NCBI GenBank assembly: GCA_964035575.1
Contig: OZ037899.1
Span: 186,001 to 250,000, forward strand
Source of the DNA: Rhynchopus sp. YZ270_cl-10
Lineage: Eukaryota; Euglenozoa; Diplonemea; Diplonemida; Diplonemidae
Direction: 5' to 3'
Length of the DNA stretch: 64,000 nt
Part shown: piece after piece, positions 50,101 through 58,676 of the stretch
Position numbering within the stretch: position 1 is the stretch's first letter
Layout: each line of letters starts with the position of its first letter
Made by a program: the position numbers and the translations under genes
Notes under the pieces: model-generated
Databases searched by the model: none
What the model saw: the letters and a program-made list of their open reading frames with translations, nothing else
What the model was told of the DNA's origin: nothing

Positions 50101-50117
50101 GCCCCGAACACCAGCAT
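44127..50117 (-). CDS. LINE 2 ORF: OTU-1, zinc fingers, RT, RLE, OTU-2, Cys-rich finger
   Basis: The single frame is open from 51065; I place the start at the ATG at 50117 (MLVFG, shared with LINE 1), giving about 1996 aa. Domains from that start: an Arg-rich and hydrophobic leader; OTU-like protease 1 with NGECMY (Cys279) and NNHYE (His394); a C2H2 finger from Cys447 and CxxC pairs; RT with QIDYENAF, GAQQGDP and YLDDG (943-947); CCHC at 1273-1290; an RLE core KPAD (Asp1334) and AIDVT (Asp1350), 16 residues apart as in LINE 1; OTU-like domain 2 with GDCAF (Cys1558) and AGHFSPL (His1670); and a Cys-rich finger from Cys1720 with CENC, CSSC and CEGC. RT and RLE are the retrotransposition machinery. 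The OTU pairs are predicted cysteine proteases with an unknown substrate. No coiled coil like that of LINE 1 is evident. Confidence 0.85.
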   Translation of the reverse strand: MLVFGASLAGREGQSYCVTLRVWGTFITPNVHMGRAEHGLGFDWWSILWERLSSLRRPDPRWVAEAPEWGVFVSFAVLDMWKDRRAPTLSHLILWLVGRRGTRRTRRGHRSLNWTKAQASRFRRRKAPCKRPPSQLFRRIRAAVVRVALQWVAIWALVCVGYELGRSAPRALGCALIRDAELLSVLLRKGLLQGRYRARSGRLWLRVLASRVWVFMQRLRRPAGTGDGWELSPQSISLGPGALAGGADGDINPEEAANLDAFLEVHGGKRVPNAANGECMYVALLGKKNALYLDVSKARTELADRARVTKVKTGLRRYFETEAQLSSFIDGLTNPEVWGNHLTLHLAANAWSTTIAVVQPGPNPVVTINPAASSKDLRTQKDRRVRVVSLLNNHYEEVQMDPKNALAMVQSAPFAELDPKGLTATPIPAMTKESPSPLGADAPRLFCPVPCCNGSSLHRPQPFSVPGLRTHIGAHLSSGDHIPHDTLNKLGLGQCEACGGIRSASKETCLQCAKLVKAIAKPTPRERTAVEKADDVDLPEWWEIAQIPIRTTDAIPTSIDRPAAVEFTQALEDVAAVGDEASWKRLCMFAKLVLPAKRGGKHLKTKVAVLRQKDVDEWREGEIAAMWRAAANRTGGTKKEKERKEPTWEEREKAMVREVRNGRMAAGMSRLHKGGLAERTEESTDILRRKHPHEEPQPATSLPEIASEPLKPIAALKAINSMAKGSAPGPFGLRGDHLKGWMVKHPDLNILPLMTQVLDLLRRGKAPSETAMFMAGATLVALKKGDQGDVRPISAGNTLRRVVSKIEVASVREKARGVLLPGRQVGVAVDGGLEAATMVVAAYAKRHQGSDKVIVQIDYENAFNSIFRKTFLEATRKYLPSISPWVEWCYNSHTGLVYGDEMIPSTRGAQQGDPAGPLLFSLGIKALTDEVRAVQGIDCSIWYLDDGTIMGNPEAVARALELVRTRSAELGLKVKLSKCEVIALGQQTPLDLDRAGLPVCSHTTDLAETCSACEGKVMSVKYGGFAFLGAPIGDDEYCEAYMEKKVEEFAVQLRLLQKVSDSQAGLTLLRQCEGFARMVFYMRAIGHACTHKYLSQYDKEVDAALAALFGDEDGGLPEEARRQAALPCRVGGMGVRRIRDHWTAAAMGARSGLHQLCTELDPSFTWDAEGWERTATLYNEQVAEGARIDPKLQPAVPLRQRDLSAGILEEQLRDLFVKGDAYDKARLNSLALPQAGSWLTAPPTWEHYIPPIAFKAAARLRLHLPIYAEGVSCRQCNQPMDTRGDHIFACRMGGHRILRHNSVRDYVYGAANEAGLSPILEPNHLILGNNKPADILLSTGVGESRGRAIDVTVWTPTSASMVQGAAVAKGYAATKAETAKRKKHGDACAAERLAFTPFALETTGGLGPAAASIWQQMLRFAADRKLGNRVEMSQRWNWGLGTTLQRQIGKAATDRGSLTGCLRGPLRERVDLDPTVDPEEGDLIRLPPDHLPNLEVTDDHQGDIRVSAEEEPETGNEKETAPETAAQDPTPHSELEANLVKWGLSRPQVPVPFRVGDCAFDAVCWSVRSWKVVTSSTLRSLAVERVKRDADLARNAMPDLATWVRWMSLAGNRDRRSWADQTALAGLARALQVVIVAVVSSDSKVHIHRPASKSNGAVAVLHTGAHEAGHFSPLCMTDNTFAYLRSLAPDTPLPEMQCHSTGALSRMEERPGRQGELLTCENCALITECSVPHWFCSSCERTWCEGCGSANAKCVLRAKPVQPVQPVQPTTSQTVGGSYYNSNPAPPQDAATEVKEEVMDEEDSADCADHDTTMDNNTATAAESFVWGPSEQSYNTTPTALTGDHHLGSAKTGGWTAKSHAERRTKLTTLGTSRRAQGNHTRRSGVVEDRSAETTARRPSPPISRGSDVEAKGLVPHSQKEGDRVPRNVEEWADCFFPRGGTRREGMTPLAPEVAYEALDAWWDQREELGRVGGRQTSQYGALRAVLVLMMEATFK

Positions 50118-51313
50118 ACCTCGCTCACCCCCACCTACAGTGTTGTTGCTGCAGTTGCTGCTGCTGCTGTTGCTGTTGCTGTCGGTGCTGCTGCAGGTGC
50201 TGCTGATGCTGTTGTTGTTGCTGGTGTTACGGTTGTTGTTGTAGTTGCTGTTGTTGCTGCTGATACTGTCCGCCCGCACATCCTGTGTCCGCCCGCGCAT
50301 CCGCTGTCTGCCACCGTTGTTGTAGTTGCTGTTGTTGTTGCTGCTGATGCTGCCCGCCCGCACATCTAGTGTCCGCCCGCGCCTCCACTGTCTGCCACTG
50401 TTGTTGTAGTTGCTGTTGTTGCTGCTGATGCTGTCCGCCCGCACATCTAGTGTCCGCCCACGCATCCAGTGTCTGCCACCGTTGTTGTAGTTGTTGTTGT
50501 TGTTGCTGCTATCAAAGCTGCAGCCGCTTGGGTTGTTGGGCACAGGCCTCTTTTTGGGGTAATAATGGGGGGGAATGGGGGTGCACCTGCAGCTTCTGTA
50601 GCCGCTGCACATGAAGCCCTTGCGGCCATTGCTGCAGGTGTAGATGTTGCTGGTGTGGTTGTTGGAGCCGCTATTGTTGCAGTAGACGCTGCCATAGAGG
50701 CCATCACTCCAGTCATGGCTGCTCATGTTGCTGCAGCGAGAACGTGGTACCTGAGAGTGCTGAGTTGGTGTTGAGGAGCCCACTCGCGATACGTGCCTGC
50801 CGCAACCGTGGGAGGTACTGATGTTGATGGCAGTGCTCCTGCTCACGATGCTGCTGCTCATGCTGCTGCTGCTCATGCTGCTGCTGCACATGCTGCTGCT
50901 GCTCATGCTGCTGCTCATGCTGCTCCTGCTCATGCTGCTGCTGCTGCGCATGTTGCTCATGTTGCTGCACCAGCTTCGGCTGTCACCCCCGCCATCATCC
51001 ATGGCTCCACACAGGAGCACCATAGCCCAAAGCTGGGCACTCCACCTGCACATCTTCACCACCAAGAAAACAAAAAAGTCAAAACAGTAAAAAACAAAAG
51101 GACAAGGAAGACAAAATACACGTCTCTACCTGCACTTCGCCAGAGAGGAACTACTCAACGGCCTTCTCTCTGCCCAGGACACGCCACTAGGAGGCGACAG
51201 GTAGGACCCACACAAGGGGGAAAACAAGTGGGGGAAAGGGGATAAGGGGAGAAGCAAAGGACAAGATGGGGTAGTGTGTAGCAAAACGTGTGTGCCCCAA
51301 TGAAGTACAGAAA
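50118..51313 (-). other. LINE 2 5' leader with CTG/TTG repeats
   Basis: Upstream of the chosen ATG are three roughly 70-100 bp repeats, each holding a CATCTAGTGTCCGCCC-like block in a GTTGTTGCTGCTG background (50265-50475). Next come a leader motif shared with LINE 1 (50505-50590), a CTG/CAT repeat (50835-50960), and an A-rich 5' part to about 51313. The long frame runs through to 51065, but the Ser/Asn/Met repeats it encodes there look like microsatellite read-out. Confidence 0.6.
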
Positions 51314-51770
51314 TTTTTTTTTTTTTTTTTTTTTCGCTTTTTTTATCTACATCCAGTGACAGAGGGGGTACTTACTAGTCAAGCGAGTATGTAAACAGCT
51401 AGATGTCCAGACAAGGGCACTTTACTATTGTACTGGCAAGACAGTGCCTGAAAACACAGTTAGTGGCACTAAAATAGAAAGCATGTGGGACAACTACAAC
51501 CAACACTTCCCTGCAAATAAGCAAAAGGGTCGTATGTGAGTGCAATTTTTCCCAAAAGGAAAAGGGGAGGGGATGGGACGGGAGGGTTGCTCTGTCTACC
51601 GGTGTAGTTTTATTTTGCTTTGTCTTGGGGAGGGGAGGGGAGGAGAAGGAGGGGATTGAGTGAGCCGTTTCCTCTGTAACACACAAACAAATAAAAAGGA
51701 AGTTCCATAATCTTTTTAGTAGTTTTCTTTTTGGTGAAAATTTTTGAGAACTTCTGTAAGTGTGACCTGA
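51314..51770 (-). mobile_element. 5'-truncated LINE-1-type 3' end, copy 2
   Basis: The T run at 51314-51334 is followed by 436 bp matching LINE 1 and the 26.4-kb copy. It stops at GTGACCTGA (51770), before the point reached by the other copy. It lacks the last 26 or so bases of the LINE 1 3' end (GGTGTTGTTCAAC and what follows), so the tail joins directly at CGCTTTTTTT. GGAGGGAGGGAGG follows at 51771, and the same 13 bases precede the LINE 2 poly-T at 43281-43293. This is a possible target-site duplication around copy plus LINE 2, weakened by its low complexity. Confidence 0.82.
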
Positions 51771-51978
51771 GGAGGGAGGGAGGGAGGGAGGGTAAAAAGA
51801 AAGGACAAGTGTGTTGTAATGTGTAAAAAATGGTCCCCTTGTGTAAAAAATGGTCCCCTTGTGTAAAAAATGGTCCCCTTGTGTAAAAAATGGTCCCCTG
51901 TAAAAAATGGTCCCCTGTAAACGTAAATGCCTTAGACATCAAATATGACCTTCCAGAACTCTTCCCAATACATACCAA
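51771..51978. repeat. GGGA tract, 20-bp tandem repeat and array flank
   Basis: A (GGGA)n tract at 51771-51792 is followed at 51821-51900 by four copies of GTGTAAAAAATGGTCCCCTT and then a shortened copy to 51917. The final 50 or so bases (from ATGCCTTAGACATC) duplicate the flank of array 1. No gene is seen. Confidence 0.9.
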
Positions 51979-54900
51979 GCTAAGGAGCTAAGGAGCTAAG
52001 GAGCTAAGGAGCTAAGGAGCTAAGGAGCTAAGGAGCTAAGGAGCTAAGGAGCTAAGGAGCTAAGGAGCTAAGGAGCTAAGGAGCTAAGGAGCTAAGGAGC
52101 TAAGGAGCTAAGGAGCTAAGGAGCTAAGGAGCTAAGGAGCTAAGGAGCTAAGGAGCTAAGGAGCTAAGGAGCTAAGGAGCTAAGGAGCTAAGGAGCTAAG
52201 GAGCTAAGGAGCTAAGGAGCTAAGGAGCTAAGGAGCTAAGGAGCTAAGGAGCTAAGGAGCTAAGGAGCTAAGGAGCTAAGGAGCTAAGGAGCTAAGGAGC
52301 TAAGGAGCTAAGGAGCTAAGGAGCTAAGGAGCTAAGGAGCTAAGGAGCTAAGGAGCTAAGGAGCTAAGGAGCTAAGGAGCTAAGGAGCTAAGGAGCTAAG
52401 GAGCTAAGGAGCTAAGGAGCTAAGGAGCTAAGGAGCTAAGGAGCTAAGGAGCTAAGGAGCTAAGGAGCTAAGGAGCTAAGGAGCTAAGGAGCTAAGGAGC
52501 TAAGGAGCTAAGGAGCTAAGGAGCTAAGGAGCTAAGGAGCTAAGGAGCTAAGGAGCTAAGGAGCTAAGGAGCTAAGGAGCTAAGGAGCTAAGGAGCTAAG
52601 GAGCTAAGGAGCTAAGGAGCTAAGGAGCTAAGGAGCTAAGGAGCTAAGGAGCTAAGGAGCTAAGGAGCTAAGGAGCTAAGGAGCTAAGGAGCTAAGGAGC
52701 TAAGGAGCTAAGGAGCTAAGGAGCTAAGGAGCTAAGGAGCTAAGGAGCTAAGGAGCTAAGGAGCTAAGGAGCTAAGGAGCTAAGGAGCTAAGGAGCTAAG
52801 GAGCTAAGGAGCTAAGGAGCTAAGGAGCTAAGGAGCTAAGGAGCTAAGGAGCTAAGGAGCTAAGGAGCTAAGGAGCTAAGGAGCTAAGGAGCTAAGGAGC
52901 TAAGGAGCTAAGGAGCTAAGGAGCTAAGGAGCTAAGGAGCTAAGGAGCTAAGGAGCTAAGGAGCTAAGGAGCTAAGGAGCTAAGGAGCTAAGGAGCTAAG
53001 GAGCTAAGGAGCTAAGGAGCTAAGGAGCTAAGGAGCTAAGGAGCTAAGGAGCTAAGGAGCTAAGGAGCTAAGGAGCTAAGGAGCTAAGGAGCTAAGGAGC
53101 TAAGGAGCTAAGGAGCTAAGGAGCTAAGGAGCTAAGGAGCTAAGGAGCTAAGGAGCTAAGGAGCTAAGGAGCTAAGGAGCTAAGGAGCTAAGGAGCTAAG
53201 GAGCTAAGGAGCTAAGGAGCTAAGGAGCTAAGGAGCTAAGGAGCTAAGGAGCTAAGGAGCTAAGGAGCTAAGGAGCTAAGGAGCTAAGGAGCTAAGGAGC
53301 TAAGGAGCTAAGGAGCTAAGGAGCTAAGGAGCTAAGGAGCTAAGGAGCTAAGGAGCTAAGGAGCTAAGGAGCTAAGGAGCTAAGGAGCTAAGGAGCTAAG
53401 GAGCTAAGGAGCTAAGGAGCTAAGGAGCTAAGGAGCTAAGGAGCTAAGGAGCTAAGGAGCTAAGGAGCTAAGGAGCTAAGGAGCTAAGGAGCTAAGGAGC
53501 TAAGGAGCTAAGGAGCTAAGGAGCTAAGGAGCTAAGGAGCTAAGGAGCTAAGGAGCTAAGGAGCTAAGGAGCTAAGGAGCTAAGGAGCTAAGGAGCTAAG
53601 GAGCTAAGGAGCTAAGGAGCTAAGGAGCTAAGGAGCTAAGGAGCTAAGGAGCTAAGGAGCTAAGGAGCTAAGGAGCTAAGGAGCTAAGGAGCTAAGGAGC
53701 TAAGGAGCTAAGGAGCTAAGGAGCTAAGGAGCTAAGGAGCTAAGGAGCTAAGGAGCTAAGGAGCTAAGGAGCTAAGGAGCTAAGGAGCTAAGGAGCTAAG
53801 GAGCTAAGGAGCTAAGGAGCTAAGGAGCTAAGGAGCTAAGGAGCTAAGGAGCTAAGGAGCTAAGGAGCTAAGGAGCTAAGGAGCTAAGGAGCTAAGGAGC
53901 TAAGGAGCTAAGGAGCTAAGGAGCTAAGGAGCTAAGGAGCTAAGGAGCTAAGGAGCTAAGGAGCTAAGGAGCTAAGGAGCTAAGGAGCTAAGGAGCTAAG
54001 GAGCTAAGGAGCTAAGGAGCTAAGGAGCTAAGGAGCTAAGGAGCTAAGGAGCTAAGGAGCTAAGGAGCTAAGGAGCTAAGGAGCTAAGGAGCTAAGGAGC
54101 TAAGGAGCTAAGGAGCTAAGGAGCTAAGGAGCTAAGGAGCTAAGGAGCTAAGGAGCTAAGGAGCTAAGGAGCTAAGGAGCTAAGGAGCTAAGGAGCTAAG
54201 GAGCTAAGGAGCTAAGGAGCTAAGGAGCTAAGGAGCTAAGGAGCTAAGGAGCTAAGGAGCTAAGGAGCTAAGGAGCTAAGGAGCTAAGGAGCTAAGGAGC
54301 TAAGGAGCTAAGGAGCTAAGGAGCTAAGGAGCTAAGGAGCTAAGGAGCTAAGGAGCTAAGGAGCTAAGGAGCTAAGGAGCTAAGGAGCTAAGGAGCTAAG
54401 GAGCTAAGGAGCTAAGGAGCTAAGGAGCTAAGGAGCTAAGGAGCTAAGGAGCTAAGGAGCTAAGGAGCTAAGGAGCTAAGGAGCTAAGGAGCTAAGGAGC
54501 TAAGGAGCTAAGGAGCTAAGGAGCTAAGGAGCTAAGGAGCTAAGGAGCTAAGGAGCTAAGGAGCTAAGGAGCTAAGGAGCTAAGGAGCTAAGGAGCTAAG
54601 GAGCTAAGGAGCTAAGGAGCTAAGGAGCTAAGGAGCTAAGGAGCTAAGGAGCTAAGGAGCTAAGGAGCTAAGGAGCTAAGGAGCTAAGGAGCTAAGGAGC
54701 TAAGGAGCTAAGGAGCTAAGGAGCTAAGGAGCTAAGGAGCTAAGGAGCTAAGGAGCTAAGGAGCTAAGGAGCTAAGGAGCTAAGGAGCTAAGGAGCTAAG
54801 GAGCTAAGGAGCTAAGGAGCTAAGGAGCTAAGGAGCTAAGGAGCTAAGGAGCTAAGGAGCTAAGGAGCTAAGGAGCTAAGGAGCTAAGGAGCTAAGGAGC

Positions 54901-57315
54901 TAAGGAGCTAAGGAGCTAAGGAGCTAAGGAGCTAAGGAGCTAAGGAGCTAAGGAGCTAAGGAGCTAAGGAGCTAAGGAGCTAAGGAGCTAAGGAGCTAAG
55001 GAGCTAAGGAGCTAAGGAGCTAAGGAGCTAAGGAGCTAAGGAGCTAAGGAGCTAAGGAGCTAAGGAGCTAAGGAGCTAAGGAGCTAAGGAGCTAAGGAGC
55101 TAAGGAGCTAAGGAGCTAAGGAGCTAAGGAGCTAAGGAGCTAAGGAGCTAAGGAGCTAAGGAGCTAAGGAGCTAAGGAGCTAAGGAGCTAAGGAGCTAAG
55201 GAGCTAAGGAGCTAAGGAGCTAAGGAGCTAAGGAGCTAAGGAGCTAAGGAGCTAAGGAGCTAAGGAGCTAAGGAGCTAAGGAGCTAAGGAGCTAAGGAGC
55301 TAAGGAGCTAAGGAGCTAAGGAGCTAAGGAGCTAAGGAGCTAAGGAGCTAAGGAGCTAAGGAGCTAAGGAGCTAAGGAGCTAAGGAGCTAAGGAGCTAAG
55401 GAGCTAAGGAGCTAAGGAGCTAAGGAGCTAAGGAGCTAAGGAGCTAAGGAGCTAAGGAGCTAAGGAGCTAAGGAGCTAAGGAGCTAAGGAGCTAAGGAGC
55501 TAAGGAGCTAAGGAGCTAAGGAGCTAAGGAGCTAAGGAGCTAAGGAGCTAAGGAGCTAAGGAGCTAAGGAGCTAAGGAGCTAAGGAGCTAAGGAGCTAAG
55601 GAGCTAAGGAGCTAAGGAGCTAAGGAGCTAAGGAGCTAAGGAGCTAAGGAGCTAAGGAGCTAAGGAGCTAAGGAGCTAAGGAGCTAAGGAGCTAAGGAGC
55701 TAAGGAGCTAAGGAGCTAAGGAGCTAAGGAGCTAAGGAGCTAAGGAGCTAAGGAGCTAAGGAGCTAAGGAGCTAAGGAGCTAAGGAGCTAAGGAGCTAAG
55801 GAGCTAAGGAGCTAAGGAGCTAAGGAGCTAAGGAGCTAAGGAGCTAAGGAGCTAAGGAGCTAAGGAGCTAAGGAGCTAAGGAGCTAAGGAGCTAAGGAGC
55901 TAAGGAGCTAAGGAGCTAAGGAGCTAAGGAGCTAAGGAGCTAAGGAGCTAAGGAGCTAAGGAGCTAAGGAGCTAAGGAGCTAAGGAGCTAAGGAGCTAAG
56001 GAGCTAAGGAGCTAAGGAGCTAAGGAGCTAAGGAGCTAAGGAGCTAAGGAGCTAAGGAGCTAAGGAGCTAAGGAGCTAAGGAGCTAAGGAGCTAAGGAGC
56101 TAAGGAGCTAAGGAGCTAAGGAGCTAAGGAGCTAAGGAGCTAAGGAGCTAAGGAGCTAAGGAGCTAAGGAGCTAAGGAGCTAAGGAGCTAAGGAGCTAAG
56201 GAGCTAAGGAGCTAAGGAGCTAAGGAGCTAAGGAGCTAAGGAGCTAAGGAGCTAAGGAGCTAAGGAGCTAAGGAGCTAAGGAGCTAAGGAGCTAAGGAGC
56301 TAAGGAGCTAAGGAGCTAAGGAGCTAAGGAGCTAAGGAGCTAAGGAGCTAAGGAGCTAAGGAGCTAAGGAGCTAAGGAGCTAAGGAGCTAAGGAGCTAAG
56401 GAGCTAAGGAGCTAAGGAGCTAAGGAGCTAAGGAGCTAAGGAGCTAAGGAGCTAAGGAGCTAAGGAGCTAAGGAGCTAAGGAGCTAAGGAGCTAAGGAGC
56501 TAAGGAGCTAAGGAGCTAAGGAGCTAAGGAGCTAAGGAGCTAAGGAGCTAAGGAGCTAAGGAGCTAAGGAGCTAAGGAGCTAAGGAGCTAAGGAGCTAAG
56601 GAGCTAAGGAGCTAAGGAGCTAAGGAGCTAAGGAGCTAAGGAGCTAAGGAGCTAAGGAGCTAAGGAGCTAAGGAGCTAAGGAGCTAAGGAGCTAAGGAGC
56701 TAAGGAGCTAAGGAGCTAAGGAGCTAAGGAGCTAAGGAGCTAAGGAGCTAAGGAGCTAAGGAGCTAAGGAGCTAAGGAGCTAAGGAGCTAAGGAGCTAAG
56801 GAGCTAAGGAGCTAAGGAGCTAAGGAGCTAAGGAGCTAAGGAGCTAAGGAGCTAAGGAGCTAAGGAGCTAAGGAGCTAAGGAGCTAAGGAGCTAAGGAGC
56901 TAAGGAGCTAAGGAGCTAAGGAGCTAAGGAGCTAAGGAGCTAAGGAGCTAAGGAGCTAAGGAGCTAAGGAGCTAAGGAGCTAAGGAGCTAAGGAGCTAAG
57001 GAGCTAAGGAGCTAAGGAGCTAAGGAGCTAAGGAGCTAAGGAGCTAAGGAGCTAAGGAGCTAAGGAGCTAAGGAGCTAAGGAGCTAAGGAGCTAAGGAGC
57101 TAAGGAGCTAAGGAGCTAAGGAGCTAAGGAGCTAAGGAGCTAAGGAGCTAAGGAGCTAAGGAGCTAAGGAGCTAAGGAGCTAAGGAGCTAAGGAGCTAAG
57201 GAGCTAAGGAGCTAAGGAGCTAAGGAGCTAAGGAGCTAAGGAGCTAAGGAGCTAAGGAGCTAAGGAGCTAAGGAGCTAAGGAGCTAAGGAGCTAAGGAGC
57301 TAAGGAGCTAAGGAG
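51979..57315. repeat. (GGAGCTAA)n microsatellite array 2, about 667 units
   Basis: The array is about 5.3 kb of the same 8-bp unit as array 1. I see no interruption or substitution in any line; the 60-base lines simply alternate between two phases. It ends at AGGAGGGGG (about 57315), about 107 bp beyond the stop codon of the GT10 gene. Such purity over 5 kb implies very recent expansion or homogenisation, or an assembly effect. Confidence 0.97.
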
Positions 57316-57422
57316 GGGGAAGGTGGCAAATGTGAAGTGGCTGGCTTTTATGTGTTTACTGTGTGAGAGCCTCTCACTTAAAGTTTACGTTCCCCCCTCC
57401 CCAGGCATTCTTTTTCATCCAA

Positions 57423-58676
57423 TCAATGCACAACTGAAGCATCTTGTGGAGACAAGCCTCTTGCTATGTCGTGACATATCGTACATGAGGGGTCCACAAG
57501 GTTTAGGTTCTTCTGGAATGCGTCGGACCACTCTGCAGATGGAAGATCCCACCAGCGAGTCTCCAGTGGAGGGGCCTGCCGGTCTTCTTGTGAGACAAGG
57601 CGACGTACCAATGGTGCCAGCGATGCTTTTGGGTCGATGTGTACTACAGAATTAGGCAGAGGGATGTAACTCTCTATGTCCGGTGCCCCTGCATAAATGG
57701 GGACTGTGCCAGCAAGCAACGCGTGGTACACTTTCTCAGTCACATACCCATTGTCGCGACTGTTGTCGAGCGATACCACATAACGGTACTGTCGCAACAC
57801 ACACAGCTTCTCTTTGTACTTGTCCTTTGAGTGCTTCTTGGCACACTCCGGATGTTCCGCCTTAATGGAATCCTTTCCTCTACCTGGGTGGCAGGACCCA
57901 AACATGTACAGTTTCTCCTTTTTGTTGGTGAATGCCTGCAGGAGTGTGTCGATTTCGCGCATGACTTCCGTCCGGTTCGTTGTGTGATACAGGCAGTTGC
58001 TGACAACAGCTACGGCAGTACGGCGTTTGCTCCACTCCACCCAACGCTTGCGTGTCTTCTCCAAGCCGAGGAAGTCCTGCTTGAACCGCTGAGTCCACGA
58101 GAAACGGTACGAGCTCCAGGGCTCATACACAACGTGCGCGTCGTAACGTTGGAGGTACGACCGCTCGTACTTCTCAGGGTGCTTCTCCTTGGACTCCCCA
58201 TACCACATCGCTGTCCACTGCGTCGGGTGCATTTTCTCGACGGGAAGGTTCCGCCCAGGGTGATATATGATGGCATCAGCACGGTCCAGTGTGGCCTGCG
58301 AGGCTGTGGTCAGCACTATGCACGAGCCACCCTGGGCTTCGAGGGCAGGGCACCTTGGCGCACACCCTCCTCCTAGACCGACGCTTTTGAGGAGGGACTT
58401 CTCGTCACTGCGCGACTCTGTGTACTCGCAGATGTATTGGTGTTTTTGTTCAACGATCACCACACGGCTCTTCTTGAGTGGCAGCGACACATTCAACGCC
58501 AGAGAGCGCAGTGGTGCGGGTGCGGACGATCGCTCTGCTGAGGACGGCGCCGAGGTGGTGCTGGACTCGGTGTGTTGGTGTGTGTGCGTGGGCACGTCGA
58601 ACATGTCGGAGAAGACAGCAACAGTCGCAAGCAGGCTGGCCACAGTGGTGGCAACCATCAGTCGCCTGAGGGACAT
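57423..58676 (-). CDS. GT10-family (alpha-1,3-fucosyltransferase-like) Golgi glycosyltransferase
   Basis: This is a single-exon frame of 417 aa from the ATG at 58676. The frame stays open to an ATG at 58892, but that extension reads through a poly-T tract as a Lys run, and the shorter start gives a proper type II membrane protein. A short basic tail (MSLRR) precedes one hydrophobic anchor at about residues 7-23, then a Ser/Thr/Pro-rich stem. The GT10 donor-binding signature lies at about 302-340: SLDNSRDNGYVTEKVY, then AGTVPIYAGAP and IPxPNSVV. The family transfers fucose from GDP-fucose to GlcNAc in glycans in the Golgi lumen; the exact linkage cannot be read here. C-terminal cysteines (CTIC) may form disulfides. 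Its 3' end abuts the 5.3-kb microsatellite. A 110-codon frame on the opposite strand is a shadow. Confidence 0.85.
   Translation of the reverse strand: MSLRRLMVATTVASLLATVAVFSDMFDVPTHTHQHTESSTTSAPSSAERSSAPAPLRSLALNVSLPLKKSRVVIVEQKHQYICEYTESRSDEKSLLKSVGLGGGCAPRCPALEAQGGSCIVLTTASQATLDRADAIIYHPGRNLPVEKMHPTQWTAMWYGESKEKHPEKYERSYLQRYDAHVVYEPWSSYRFSWTQRFKQDFLGLEKTRKRWVEWSKRRTAVAVVSNCLYHTTNRTEVMREIDTLLQAFTNKKEKLYMFGSCHPGRGKDSIKAEHPECAKKHSKDKYKEKLCVLRQYRYVVSLDNSRDNGYVTEKVYHALLAGTVPIYAGAPDIESYIPLPNSVVHIDPKASLAPLVRRLVSQEDRQAPPLETRWWDLPSAEWSDAFQKNLNLVDPSCTICHDIARGLSPQDASVVH

Larger units (their letters stand above)
43294..51313 (-). mobile_element. LINE 2: RLE-type non-LTR retrotransposon with two OTU-like domains
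   Basis: On the minus strand it runs from about 51313 to a 32-nt poly(A) tail (T run 43294-43325). Leader, repeat-rich 5' region, one long ORF and 3' untranslated region follow in order. The coding region shows no interruption, so the copy looks whole and probably young. The 5' end abuts the poly-T of the truncated copy at 51314-51770, so it may have inserted into that poly(A) tail. Its domain order matches LINE 1, but the RT is clearly divergent (roughly half of the residues identical by eye) and the 3' untranslated regions look unrelated. Confidence 0.85.

Noticed and set aside
1-57315. CRISPR-like or telomeric interpretation of the tandem repeats
   Set aside because: There are no unique spacers of constant size. 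The 8-mer is not a known telomere unit and lies internally beside genes.
57323-57655. 110-codon plus-strand ORF
   Set aside because: Antisense to the GT10 3' part, and begins at the microsatellite edge.
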